Source: Pontibacter chinhatensis
GTDB taxonomy: Bacteria; Bacteroidota; Bacteroidia; Cytophagales; Hymenobacteraceae
Direction of reading: 5' to 3'
DNA: 37,411 nucleotides
Assembly: GCF_900113285.1 (NCBI RefSeq)
Contig: NZ_FOOT01000014.1
Coordinates: 1 to 37,411 of the forward strand
Shown here: in pieces, positions 7,922-16,876 of the stretch
Numbering within the stretch: position 1 is the first letter of the stretch
Layout of the letters: each line of letters begins with the position of its first letter
Program-made: the position numbers and the translations under genes
Notes under the pieces: generated by a model
Told to the model about the DNA's origin: nothing
The model's input: only the letters and a program-made list of their open reading frames with translations
Database searches by the model: none

Positions 7922-10666
7922 ATGGCAATAGATCAGAAGTTCCCGTACCACAGCATCAGTGTACAGCAAACGCTGGAAAAGATGCAGTCGGGACAGGAAG
8001 GCTTGACGGAGGAGGAAGCCAGGAGCAGGCAAAAGCAGTACGGGGCCAATGAACTGACGGACAAGGAAGGCATCAGCCCGTTTATACTTTTCCTCAACCA
8101 ATTCAAGGATTTCCTGATTCTGGTGCTGGTGCTGGCCGCTGCCGTGGCCTGGTATGCCGGGCACATGGTGGATGTGTACGTGATACTGGCTGTTATACTT
8201 TTCAACGCCATCCTGGGCTTTTTGCAGGGCTACAGAGCCGAGAAAGCGATACAGGCGCTGAAAAGTATGCTGAAGCAGGAGGCGAAGGTGCTGCGCGACG
8301 GAAATCCCCGAACGGTGGAGGCGCGGCAGCTTGTGCCAGGCGATCTTATTCTGCTGGAAGAGGGCGACAGCATTCCGGCCGATTCGCGCCTGCTGCGGGC
8401 CAGGAACCTGCAAACCATCGAGGCCTCCCTAACCGGCGAATCGCTGCCGATAGAGAAGCATACAGATCCGCTGGAGGAGAAAACGAACCTTGGCGACAGG
8501 GTAAACATGCTCTGGAAGGGCACCCACGTGGCCCGCGGCTCTGCCCATGCCATGGTTACGGCCATCGGCGCTGACACAGAACTGGGCAAAATTTCCCACT
8601 CGCTTGGCTCTATCAAGACTACCGCCACTAACTTCCGGAAGAAAACAGAACGGTTGGCCAAGCAGATGGCCCTGATTGCAATTGCTACCTCGCTACTGGT
8701 TTTTATACTTGGCTACTTCCTGCGCGGCTACGCCTTCGAAGAGGTTTTGCTGATTACAGTGGCGACGCTTGTCGCCTCTATTCCGGAGGGCCTGCCAGCC
8801 GTAATTACTATTGTGCTGGCCATTGGGGCCAGCCGCATGGCCCGGCAGAACGCTATTACGCGCGAGTTCTCGGCCACCGAAATGCTGGGTTCGGTTTCCG
8901 TTATCCTGACCGATAAGACCGGTACGCTTACCAAAAGTATGCTCACGGTAGGCAAAGTATACTTGGGCGACGGTTCTGAACTGGAGGTTACTGGCACTGG
9001 TTACACGCCACAGGGAGAGCTACTGCAGCAGGGCCAACCTATAAATCCGACGAAAAATGACGTGCTGCGGAAATTGCTGTTCATCGCCAAAGTATGTAAT
9101 AACGCCCACGTGGGGGAACCTGTGCAGCGGAAAGAGGGCTCATCGCCAGAGCCCGAGGTAACCGGCGATCCGACCGAAGTGGCGCTGCTGGTGCTGGCCA
9201 GAAAAGCGGAGGCTGGTCAGCAGGGTGTTATACCGGAGGCGCATGTGGTCGACGATTTACCGTTTAACTCCGAGCAGAAGTTTAGGGCCACGCTGGCTGA
9301 GGTGGAGGGACAGCGGGAGCTGCTGGTGGTAGGAGCCCCCGAAAAGATACTGAAGCTAAGCTCACATATCCTCACGTCCGTAGGTCCGCAGGAACTGACA
9401 CAGGAGCTGCGGCAACAAATCCATGGGAAAAACGACGAATGGGCCGATAGGGCCATGCGGGTGCTGGCCCTGGCTTTCCGCGATGGGAGCTCCATAGGTG
9501 ATAGCGCCAAATCGGAGGATGTGCGGGAACTGACCTGGGTGGGCATCACCGGCATCATCGACCCGCCACGCAGCGGGGTGCAGGAGGCGGTGGCTGACTG
9601 TAAAAGCGCCGGCATACGCGTGATGATGGTGACAGGCGACCATAAGAAAACCGGAGCCGCCATTGCCAAAGAAGTAGGCATCCTGGAGCCCGAAGCAGAG
9701 GAAACAGACTATCCCCTAGCGTTGCAGGAGGATGAGCTGGAGTCGCCGGAGTATGTTTTCGAAGAGCTGGTGGATAACGTATCGGTATTCACCCGTGTGA
9801 GCCCCAACACCAAACTACGCATTGCAGAGCATCTACAGCGCAAGGGACACCTGATAGCCATGACGGGCGATGGGGTTAACGACGCTCCGGCACTCAAGCG
9901 CGCCGACGTGGGCATTGCCATGGGTATCCGGGGTACGGATGTGGCCAAGGATGCCTCCCAAATCGTGCTCTCGGATGATAATTTCGCTACCATTGTGCGG
10001 GCGGTGCGGGAGGGGCGCATCGTGTTCCAGAACGTCAGGCAGACAAGCTTTTTCCTGCTCACCACTAACTTTGCCTTCGTTTCTGTGTTCATTGTCACCT
10101 TGCTGCTCGACTGGCCTTTCCCGCTCACGGCTACCCAAATTTTATGGGTCAACCTGGTGACAGACGGGGTCATGGAGTTGGGGCTCGCCACAGAGCGCGG
10201 CCACGGTGACATCATGAAGCGCAAACCTGTTCCGCGGGACGCCAACATCCTGGACAAGAGCGTGGTGCCCTATATTCTGCTGATGAGTATCATCATGCTG
10301 GGGCTAACCCTGGCCGTTTTTTCCCATTACCTGCCGATGGGAGAGGAAACGGCACGCACCGCGGTGTTTATCGTCATCTCCATGACACAGGTATTTAACA
10401 CGTTTAACATGCGGTCGCTGGAGCACTCCATCTTCCGGATAGGGATGTTCAGCAACAGGTATGTAAACATTGCCTTTGTCGTGTCAGTGGCCCTGCAACT
10501 GCTAGTGATTTACACGCCGTTCCTCAGCGGGGCCTTCCGCTTCGAAAAGCTGCCGCTCCCTGATTTGCTCGTTGTGTTCCTGCTTTCCAGCTCGGTTATC
10601 TGGGCAGCGGAGGCCTACAAATTGTTTGCACGCAAAAAGAGGCAAGCGGAATTTATCCTCGTATAA
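7922..10666 (+). CDS. P2-type cation-translocating ATPase (calcium-pump-like)
   Basis: A 914-residue inner-membrane pump. In order: an N-terminal cation-ATPase domain, an actuator domain with TGES at residues 171-174, membrane helix 4 with PEGLPA, the phosphorylation site DKTGTLTK with Asp331, the nucleotide-binding domain, the hinge GDGVNDAP (649-654), and a C-terminal six-helix block containing NFAFV and ILWVNLVTDG. PEGLPA together with N..TDG in helix 6 indicates the P2A/P2B group, so Ca2+ or possibly Na+/K+/Mn2+ is the likely substrate rather than a soft metal. No metal-binding CxxC domain is present. From family knowledge it resembles CtpF of Mycobacterium tuberculosis in length and class. 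It follows the small protein and precedes the sugar-phosphate genes. Confidence 0.93.
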   Translation: MAIDQKFPYHSISVQQTLEKMQSGQEGLTEEEARSRQKQYGANELTDKEGISPFILFLNQFKDFLILVLVLAAAVAWYAGHMVDVYVILAVILFNAILGFLQGYRAEKAIQALKSMLKQEAKVLRDGNPRTVEARQLVPGDLILLEEGDSIPADSRLLRARNLQTIEASLTGESLPIEKHTDPLEEKTNLGDRVNMLWKGTHVARGSAHAMVTAIGADTELGKISHSLGSIKTTATNFRKKTERLAKQMALIAIATSLLVFILGYFLRGYAFEEVLLITVATLVASIPEGLPAVITIVLAIGASRMARQNAITREFSATEMLGSVSVILTDKTGTLTKSMLTVGKVYLGDGSELEVTGTGYTPQGELLQQGQPINPTKNDVLRKLLFIAKVCNNAHVGEPVQRKEGSSPEPEVTGDPTEVALLVLARKAEAGQQGVIPEAHVVDDLPFNSEQKFRATLAEVEGQRELLVVGAPEKILKLSSHILTSVGPQELTQELRQQIHGKNDEWADRAMRVLALAFRDGSSIGDSAKSEDVRELTWVGITGIIDPPRSGVQEAVADCKSAGIRVMMVTGDHKKTGAAIAKEVGILEPEAEETDYPLALQEDELESPEYVFEELVDNVSVFTRVSPNTKLRIAEHLQRKGHLIAMTGDGVNDAPALKRADVGIAMGIRGTDVAKDASQIVLSDDNFATIVRAVREGRIVFQNVRQTSFFLLTTNFAFVSVFIVTLLLDWPFPLTATQILWVNLVTDGVMELGLATERGHGDIMKRKPVPRDANILDKSVVPYILLMSIIMLGLTLAVFSHYLPMGEETARTAVFIVISMTQVFNTFNMRSLEHSIFRIGMFSNRYVNIAFVVSVALQLLVIYTPFLSGAFRFEKLPLPDLLVVFLLSSSVIWAAEAYKLFARKKRQAEFILV

Positions 10667-10921
10667 ATTAAAGCCTAGTACGTTAAAGATGCACTTGGCC
10701 CTTAGTAGCTTAATGCCAACGTATGGCTGCAGCGTAGTGCCAACTTATACAATTTAATGACCGTAGATGCAGAAACAATGAAGTCAGCTGCCTATATTTG
10801 GAGAGCTGAAGGGGGCTGATGCCTCGCACACCGGCAGCAATTTTATACTTTGGGAGCAAGTATAAACCAGGCTCTCAACCGGGGCACAAAGTACTGGAAA
10901 CCTATCACAAACCTATACTTT
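10667..10921. other. Intergenic leader of the HAD/trehalose genes
   Basis: About 255 bases without a gene. It holds an exact TAnnTTTG element at 10793-10800 (TATATTTG) that could drive the next gene, although I find no good -33 box. Three copies of the AAGTATA/TATACTT motif follow at 10844-10850, 10858-10864 and 10914-10920, the last ending one base before the ATG. Confidence 0.45.
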
Positions 10922-11698
10922 ATGAGTAATCTGAGTAATCTTATAAAAGAGAGAAACATAAAAGCGCTGATTCTGGACATGGATGGCGTGATTACGAACA
11001 CAGCGGGGCTGCATGCCGAAGCATGGAAGAAGCTTTGTGATTCGTATCTGCGCCAGCGCAGTGAGCAGGACGGAAAAGACTACAAACCTTTTAACCTGAA
11101 AGAGGATTACCAGACCTACGTGCATGATGTGCCCCGCCTGGACGCGATGCGCAACTTCATGGCCTCTCGCGGCATCGAACTGCCGGAGGGCAGTCCTTCG
11201 GACAGCGCCGGGACCAACACCCTCATCGGCCTGGGCGAGCGCAAAGACTACTACTTCCATGAGCTGCTCAAGCAAAACGGTGTGGTGGTGTTCGATGATG
11301 CCGTAAAGTTCGTGCGGGAGCAGCAGAAAGCAGGCATGAAGACAGCCATTGTATCAGGAAGCCGCAGCTGCCTTACTATACTTCGTCGCGCCGGTCTGGA
11401 CAGGCTGTTTGAGGTACGCGTAGATAAGGTAGTGGCTAACGAGCTGAAAATGCGCAGCAAGCCCGCTCCGGATATTTACCTGGAGGCAGCCCGCCGCCTG
11501 GGTGTGTCTCCCGCGGAGACAGCCGTTTTCGAGGACACTGTGGGTGGCATCGAAGGGGCAAAGGCCGGAGGTTTTGGCCTGGTGGTTGGCGTGGACCGCA
11601 GCTACGTTCAGGAAAGGCTGGAGGAAAAAGGAGCCGACTTCGTCATCAAAAGCTTTGAGCCGGAGCTGAAAGAAAAACCGGTTTCAACGTTTAACTAA
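10922..11698 (+). CDS. pgmB: Beta-phosphoglucomutase-family HAD hydrolase
   Basis: A 258-residue cytosolic protein of HAD subfamily I. The nucleophile motif LDMDGVITNT lies near the N-terminus and is followed by HAEAWKKL, typical of beta-phosphoglucomutase. Later come IVSGSRSC (motif II), KPAPDIYLEAARRLGV (motif III Lys) and VFEDTVGGIEGAKAGG (motif IV). The expected reaction is beta-glucose-1-phosphate to glucose-6-phosphate, the step after GH65 phosphorolysis. The protein is a close paralogue of the N-terminal half of the next gene, so a duplication is likely. I chose ATG 10922. A longer frame from TTG 10850 exists, but its extra 24 codons run through two motif copies and show no family resemblance. 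Substrate is inferred. Confidence 0.85.
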   Translation: MSNLSNLIKERNIKALILDMDGVITNTAGLHAEAWKKLCDSYLRQRSEQDGKDYKPFNLKEDYQTYVHDVPRLDAMRNFMASRGIELPEGSPSDSAGTNTLIGLGERKDYYFHELLKQNGVVVFDDAVKFVREQQKAGMKTAIVSGSRSCLTILRRAGLDRLFEVRVDKVVANELKMRSKPAPDIYLEAARRLGVSPAETAVFEDTVGGIEGAKAGGFGLVVGVDRSYVQERLEEKGADFVIKSFEPELKEKPVSTFN

Positions 11699-11722
11699 CG
11701 TTTTATACTTACCGTATTTAGA

Positions 11723-11759
11723 AAGCGCCGCTGTTAGCCAGCCGGCGCTTTTTTCTTTT
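11723..11759 (+). terminator. Terminator after pgmB
   Basis: The stem AAGCGCCG (11723-11730) pairs with CGGCGCTT (11743-11750), helped by inner CTG/CAG pairing, and is followed by a T-rich tract. It separates pgmB from the fusion gene, which therefore probably has its own promoter. Confidence 0.8.
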
Positions 11760-11860
11760 GTGCCATACCTGCCAGTTGCCGTATCGGTTACAACTTAAAG
11801 CAGCAAAACGCAGTATTCCTTTACTGGAACCTCCTGTTATCTGTAACTTTTGCACCCGTC

Positions 11861-13441
11861 ATGCCATACCCCAGCTTGTACCAGTTACTGGAGCACAAAC
11901 GTATAAAAGCGCTTATCTTCGACCTGGACGGGGTGATTACCCAAACCGCCCGCGTCCATGCCCAAGCCTGGAAACGCATGTTTGATGCATACCTGCAGGA
12001 GAGGGGGAAACGCGAGGGCAGCATATACGAACCGCTGCGTATAGAAACCGACTACCGCCGCCACATCGACGGCATGCCACGCTACGATGGCGTGCGCAAT
12101 TTCCTGAAATCAAGAAGTATAACTTTGCCAGAAGGTACGCCGGAAGATGAGCCCGGCACGGAGACAGTGGCAGGACTAGGCAACCTCAAGAACGTATACT
12201 TTCAGGAGCTGCTGCAGGAGGGAGGGCTGGAAGTATACCCCGACACCATTGCCTTTATCAGGCATATGCGGCGGCAGGGTTACCGTACCGCTGTTATCTC
12301 GGCCAGCAAGAACTGCAAAACCATACTAGAAGCGGCAGGTATAGAGCACCTGTTCGAGGTCCGGGTGGATGGTGTGCTGTCGGTGGAGCTGGGACTGAAG
12401 GGCAAGCCCGCACCGGACATATTTCTGGAAGCAGCCCGCAGGCTGGCGGTAAAGCCGGAGGAGGCGGCCGTTTTTGAAGATGCCCTGGCAGGGGTGGCAG
12501 CCGGTAAAGCCGGTGGCTTTGCCCTGGTAGTAGGCATTGACCGCACGAATGAGGCAGACGAACTAAAAGCACATGGCGCCGATCTGGTGCTGCAAAAAAT
12601 ACCAATCCAAAACGATACGATGAAACACACAACTACAAACCAGCCTGGCAGGCAGCAGGGAAACACCTTACCCTCTGCCCTGAATAAAACGAGCGAGCTG
12701 CTACAGGGCAAAACCCCGGCCGTTTTCCTGGACTACGATGGCTGCCTGACCCCGATTGTAAAAGACCCTGACAAAGCCATACTTTCCGAAAGTATGCGCA
12801 GCACTTTGCAGGAGTTGGCAGAAGCTTGTCCGGTAGCCGTTGTGAGCGGCCGCGATCGCGCGAACGTGGCGAAGCTGGTGCAGTTGGATAACCTGTACTA
12901 TGCGGGCTCTCACGGTTTCGATATCTCTGGTCCGAACAACATGCATACCGAGCCCGGAGGAGCCGCCGCTGCAGTGCCTGCCCTGGACAAGGCGCAGGAG
13001 GAGCTGAAGGAGCGCCTGCAGCAGGTAGAGGGGGCGCTGGTAGAGCGAAAGCGCTATGCCATTGCAGTGCACTACCGCAACGTGCCCGAGGAGCAGGTAA
13101 GCAAGGTGCTCGACGTGGCCAACGAGGTCCTCTCAAAGTATAACGAGCTGAAGCCGGGACCAGGCAAAAAGGTGCTCGAGCTCAAGCCAAACCTCGACTG
13201 GCACAAGGGCAAAGCGGTTCACTGGCTGCTGGAAGAACTGGGGCTTAACAAGCCAGGTATCATGCCTTTATACATTGGCGACGATTTGACGGATGAAGAC
13301 GCTTTTGCGGCGCTGAAAGGCCAGGGAGTCAGTATACTGGTGGGCGAACACGGGGAGGAAACCGCGGCAGATTACCGGCTCGAAGATGTGGAGGAGGTGC
13401 AGGCGTTTTTAAAGGCGCTCACAAGGGAAGTGAAGGGATGA
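11861..13441 (+). CDS. otsB: Fusion of a beta-phosphoglucomutase-like HAD domain and trehalose-6-phosphatase (OtsB)
   Basis: A 526-residue cytosolic bifunctional candidate. Residues 1-250 form a beta-phosphoglucomutase-type HAD domain (FDLDGVITQTARVH, VISASKN, GKPAPDIFLEAARRL, VFEDALAGVAAGKAGG). A Gln/Thr/Gly-rich linker follows at about 250-285. Residues 286-525 are an OtsB trehalose-phosphatase domain with LDYDGCLTPIV (nucleophile Asp291), VAVVSGRDR and YIGDDLTDEDAF, so its active site looks complete. OtsB turns trehalose-6-phosphate into trehalose and phosphate. An ATG at 12620 lies in the linker behind an A-rich stretch and may be a relic of a formerly separate otsB start. The stop is 4 bases before the GH65 gene. 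As I recall, Mycobacterium OtsB1 has the order HAD-OtsB-GH65 in one chain, so the arrangement here looks like that protein split in two. No otsA is present in the window. Confidence 0.9.
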   Translation: MPYPSLYQLLEHKRIKALIFDLDGVITQTARVHAQAWKRMFDAYLQERGKREGSIYEPLRIETDYRRHIDGMPRYDGVRNFLKSRSITLPEGTPEDEPGTETVAGLGNLKNVYFQELLQEGGLEVYPDTIAFIRHMRRQGYRTAVISASKNCKTILEAAGIEHLFEVRVDGVLSVELGLKGKPAPDIFLEAARRLAVKPEEAAVFEDALAGVAAGKAGGFALVVGIDRTNEADELKAHGADLVLQKIPIQNDTMKHTTTNQPGRQQGNTLPSALNKTSELLQGKTPAVFLDYDGCLTPIVKDPDKAILSESMRSTLQELAEACPVAVVSGRDRANVAKLVQLDNLYYAGSHGFDISGPNNMHTEPGGAAAAVPALDKAQEELKERLQQVEGALVERKRYAIAVHYRNVPEEQVSKVLDVANEVLSKYNELKPGPGKKVLELKPNLDWHKGKAVHWLLEELGLNKPGIMPLYIGDDLTDEDAFAALKGQGVSILVGEHGEETAADYRLEDVEEVQAFLKALTREVKG

Positions 13442-13445
13442 GCCC

Positions 13446-15848
13446 ATGCAGGAATGGAAGCTAACGTATGATACCTGGCAGCCGGAGCAGCAGATGCTAC
13501 GGGAGGCGCTCTGCACCTTGGGCAACGGTTACTTTGCCACGCGCGGCGCTTTCGAAGAACTTCCTGCCGTGGACGGCGCATTTTACCCCGGCACGTACCT
13601 GGCCGGTGGCTTCAACCGCCTCACGTCCGAAGTTGCCGGTGAGAAAATCGAGAATGAGGATCTGGTTAACTGGCCTAACTGGCTGCCGCTTACCTTTTGC
13701 CATCCCGAAGGGGAGTGGTTCGACATCCGGCAGGTGGAGCTGCTCGATTTCCGGCAGGAACTGGACATGAAGCAGGGGGTGCTGCTGCGCCGCCTTCACT
13801 TCCGCGACAAGCAAGGACGTGAGACTTCCCTGGTAAGCCGGCGTCTGGTAAGTATGGCCAACAAGCATGTGGCAGCCCTGCAGTGGGAACTGACGCCGCT
13901 GAACTGGTCTGGTGAAATTGTGGTGAAATCTTCCCTGGATGGGCGGGTAACCAATAGCGGAGTAGCCCGCTACAGACAGTTGGCAAGCCAGCACCTGCAA
14001 TCTACAGGGCAAGGCCAACACAATGCCGAAACGGTGTACCTGGAGGTGCAAACTACGCAGTCGCGGTTACTGATGGCGCAGGCGGCGCGGGTGCGGGTGT
14101 ACCGGGAGGGGGGGCTGGAAAGTATAAATTTTGAGGTGCAGCAGGAAGAGGGCTTGGTGTCGCAACAGTTCAGCCTGCATTGTGAGCAAAACAAACCGGT
14201 TCTGATCGAGAAAGTCGTGCAGCTCCATACTTCCCGCGACCAGGCCATCACAGAACCGCTGCAGGAAGCCTGCAAAAACATCGTGAGACAGGGAAATTTT
14301 GAGCACCTGCGTGGCAAGCACGTGCAGGCATGGCAGCGCCTCTGGAACCGCTGTGATTTGGAGATCTCCTGTAACGCCAAAACCCAGGGCATCCTCCGCC
14401 TGCACATCTTCCACTTGCTGCAAACGGTGTCGGCCAACACCGTGGGGCTGGACGTAGGCGTTCCGGCCAGGGGGCTGCACGGGGAGGCCTATCGCGGGCA
14501 TATTTTCTGGGACGAGCTTTTCATTTTCCCATTCCTGAACCTGCGCCTGCCCGAGCTTACCCGCGAGCTGCTGCAATATCGCTTCCGCCGTTTGCCCGAG
14601 GCACGTTTTGCGGCCGCTGAGGCGGGCTACCGTGGCGCAATGTTTCCATGGCAAAGCGGCAGCAACGGCCGCGAAGAAAGCCAGGTGATCCATCTCAACC
14701 CCCAGTCCGGCCGTTGGCTGCCGGATAACACCTACCTGCAACGCCATATCAGCGCGGCCATCGCCTACAACGTGTGGCAGTATTACCAGGCCACAGAGGA
14801 CATGAGCTTCCTGACCTTTATGGGCGCTGAGTTGATTTTCGACATTGCCCTGTTCTGGTCCTCCATCGCTACCTACAACCCAAGCCGGGACCGTTATGAG
14901 ATCCGCAACGTGGTGGGCCCGGACGAGTATCATACCGAGTACCCGGACTCGGATGAGCCTGGCCTGAACAACAATGCCTACACCAACGTGATGGCGGTGT
15001 GGGTGATACAAACGGCTCTCAAACTATTCGATATTCTGGACGACTCCAGGGTGGAGGAGCTGCACCAGAAGTTAAGTATAAGCCAGGAGGATGTGGCGCG
15101 CTGGCGCGAGATTGCGGTGAAAATGTATGTGCCCTTCATCGAAAACAGCCGCATCATTGCCCAGTTTGAAGGCTATGAGAAGCTAGAGGAATTTCCGTGG
15201 GAGGCGTACCGGGCAAAGTATGGAGAAGCCATGCGCCTGGATCGTATCCTGGAGAGCGAGGGCGATAGCGTAAACAAGTATAAGGCAAGCAAGCAGGCCG
15301 ATGTGCTCATGCTGTTTTACCTGTTCTCCACTGCTGAACTGGCAGAAATTTTCAGCCAGTTACAGTATGACTTCACTAAGGAAGACAAGGCCGACAACAT
15401 CAGCTATTATGAAGACCGCACCTCACACGGCTCCACGCTGAGTAAAATTGTGCACTCCTGGGTACTTGCCCGCTCCGACCGCAAACGTTCCTGGAGCAAC
15501 TTTCAGGTAGCCCTGGTTAGCGATGTGGAAGACATACAGGGTGGCACCACGGCAGAAGGCATACACCTGGGGGCCATGGCCGGAACCGTGGACCTGGTGC
15601 AGCGCGGCTTTATGGGCCTGGAGATACGGGAGGATGTGCTCTGGTTAAACCCGGTGTTACCGGATGAACTTGGCTGCCTGGATTTTAGCATCCGTTACCG
15701 CAACCACTGGATCACTATAAACCTCACGCAGGACACCATGCATATCTCCTTCGACAAAGGCTGGTCTAAGGAAGTGCAGATAGGGGTGAAGGGGCAGGTT
15801 TATACTTTCGCAACAGGCGAGCAACGCAAGTTCGACATCACCCGGTAA
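13446..15848 (+). CDS. Glycoside hydrolase family 65 protein (disaccharide phosphorylase-like)
   Basis: An 800-residue cytosolic enzyme of GH65, which includes maltose, trehalose, kojibiose and trehalose-6-phosphate phosphorylases plus some hydrolases. The N-terminal beta-sandwich carries TLGNGYFATRGAFEE. The catalytic (alpha/alpha)6 barrel carries GHIFWDELFIFPFLN, MFPWQSGSNGREES and VVGPDEYHTEYPD, in which Glu494 is the expected general acid. GLNNNAYTN and YYEDRTSHGSTLSKIVHSW follow, the latter in the phosphate-binding region. No signal peptide is seen. Phosphorolysis would yield beta-glucose-1-phosphate for the adjacent HAD enzymes. It starts 4 bases after the HAD-OtsB stop, so the two are translated from one message. 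The exact disaccharide cannot be told from sequence alone; trehalose or trehalose-6-phosphate is favoured by the OtsB neighbour. Confidence 0.92.
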   Translation: MQEWKLTYDTWQPEQQMLREALCTLGNGYFATRGAFEELPAVDGAFYPGTYLAGGFNRLTSEVAGEKIENEDLVNWPNWLPLTFCHPEGEWFDIRQVELLDFRQELDMKQGVLLRRLHFRDKQGRETSLVSRRLVSMANKHVAALQWELTPLNWSGEIVVKSSLDGRVTNSGVARYRQLASQHLQSTGQGQHNAETVYLEVQTTQSRLLMAQAARVRVYREGGLESINFEVQQEEGLVSQQFSLHCEQNKPVLIEKVVQLHTSRDQAITEPLQEACKNIVRQGNFEHLRGKHVQAWQRLWNRCDLEISCNAKTQGILRLHIFHLLQTVSANTVGLDVGVPARGLHGEAYRGHIFWDELFIFPFLNLRLPELTRELLQYRFRRLPEARFAAAEAGYRGAMFPWQSGSNGREESQVIHLNPQSGRWLPDNTYLQRHISAAIAYNVWQYYQATEDMSFLTFMGAELIFDIALFWSSIATYNPSRDRYEIRNVVGPDEYHTEYPDSDEPGLNNNAYTNVMAVWVIQTALKLFDILDDSRVEELHQKLSISQEDVARWREIAVKMYVPFIENSRIIAQFEGYEKLEEFPWEAYRAKYGEAMRLDRILESEGDSVNKYKASKQADVLMLFYLFSTAELAEIFSQLQYDFTKEDKADNISYYEDRTSHGSTLSKIVHSWVLARSDRKRSWSNFQVALVSDVEDIQGGTTAEGIHLGAMAGTVDLVQRGFMGLEIREDVLWLNPVLPDELGCLDFSIRYRNHWITINLTQDTMHISFDKGWSKEVQIGVKGQVYTFATGEQRKFDITR

Positions 15849-15872
15849 GTTTCACGCTCTCAGCTTGTATCC

Positions 15873-16820
15873 ATGAGCGACATCATCACCATAACCCTTA
15901 ACCCGGCGTTGGACATCAGTACCCACGTGGCACAAGTGCTCCCTGAGCGCAAGCTGCGTTGCGAGCAACCGGTTTATGAACCCGGTGGTGGCGGCATTAA
16001 CGTGTCCAGGGCACTGAAAAAGCTTGGCGGCGACTCTTGCGCCTGGCTACTGGCAGGCGGCCCTTCGGGAGATCGTCTCTGCAGCCTGTTGGAAGAGGAA
16101 GGGATTAGTGTCAAGCCGCACCTCATTCAAAACTGGACGCGGGAGAACCTGATGGTGGTGGAAGATAGCTCCGGAAACCAGTACCGATTTGGTATGCCGG
16201 GCCCGGAAGTAAACGAAGCTGAGTGGCGCCAGTGCCTGGAAGAACTGGAGCGGCTGCCCAACGAGAAGCTTCCAAAGTATGTGGTGGCCAGCGGCAGCCT
16301 GCCGCCCGGCGTACCGGACGATTTCTATGCACAACTGGCTGATTTGGCCTGGCAGCGCCACTTCAGGCTGGTGGTGGATACTTCGGGAACAGCCCTGACG
16401 AAAGCCGCCGGCAAGGGCGTATACTTGCTAAAACCTAACCTTGGCGAATTGGCGGCACTGGCTGGCAAAGAGAATATCTCAGTTTTGGAGCAGGAAGAGA
16501 TTGCCCGGCAGGTGCTGGCCGAAGGGAAATGTCAGGTGCTGGTGGTGTCGCTAGGTCCGCGGGGAGCCATGCTGGCGACTCCGGAAAGTATAAAGTACGC
16601 TGTCCCCCCAACGGTGCCGCAGAAAAGCACAGTGGGCGCCGGCGACAGTATGGTAGCTGGTATGGTGCTGTACTTGCAGCAGGGGCGAAGTATGGAGGAG
16701 ATGCTGCGCTACGGGGTGGCCGCAGGTACTGCCGCCACTATGGCACCGGGCACCGGGCTTTGCCGCAAAGACGACACCGACCGGATTTATCAGTGGCTGC
16801 AGGCGCAGCAGCAAGTATAA
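15873..16820 (+). CDS. pfkB: PfkB-family hexose-phosphate kinase (1-phosphofructokinase/6-phosphofructokinase II type)
   Basis: A 315-residue cytosolic ribokinase-fold kinase. The N-terminus TLNPALDISTHV and the segment EPGGGGINVSRALKKLGG are typical of the LacC/FruK/PfkB branch. The C-terminal ATP and catalytic signature STVGAGDSMVAGM contains the catalytic base Asp258. Length is close to E. coli PfkB (309). The likely reaction is ATP-dependent phosphorylation of fructose-6-phosphate to the 1,6-bisphosphate; fructose-1-phosphate or tagatose-6-phosphate are alternatives. It begins 24 bases after GH65 on the same strand, and a terminator follows at 16839. The next gene, convergent, encodes the aldolase that uses its product. 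Confidence 0.88.
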   Translation: MSDIITITLNPALDISTHVAQVLPERKLRCEQPVYEPGGGGINVSRALKKLGGDSCAWLLAGGPSGDRLCSLLEEEGISVKPHLIQNWTRENLMVVEDSSGNQYRFGMPGPEVNEAEWRQCLEELERLPNEKLPKYVVASGSLPPGVPDDFYAQLADLAWQRHFRLVVDTSGTALTKAAGKGVYLLKPNLGELAALAGKENISVLEQEEIARQVLAEGKCQVLVVSLGPRGAMLATPESIKYAVPPTVPQKSTVGAGDSMVAGMVLYLQQGRSMEEMLRYGVAAGTAATMAPGTGLCRKDDTDRIYQWLQAQQQV

Positions 16821-16838
16821 GCACTGGCTTAAAAGCAA

Positions 16839-16864
16839 AATGGCGAAGCACTTGCCTCGCCATT
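16839..16864. terminator. Bidirectional terminator between pfkB and fba
   Basis: An 8-bp perfect inverted repeat (AATGGCGA 16839-16846, TCGCCATT 16857-16864) with an A run on the left lies between the convergent pfkB and fba genes. Confidence 0.65.
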
Positions 16865-16876
16865 ATACTTTATGAA

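Noticed and set aside
10850..10921. N-terminal extension of pgmB from TTG 10850
   Set aside because: The added residues are encoded by motif-rich leader and show no HAD family similarity; ATG 10922 is a standard start.
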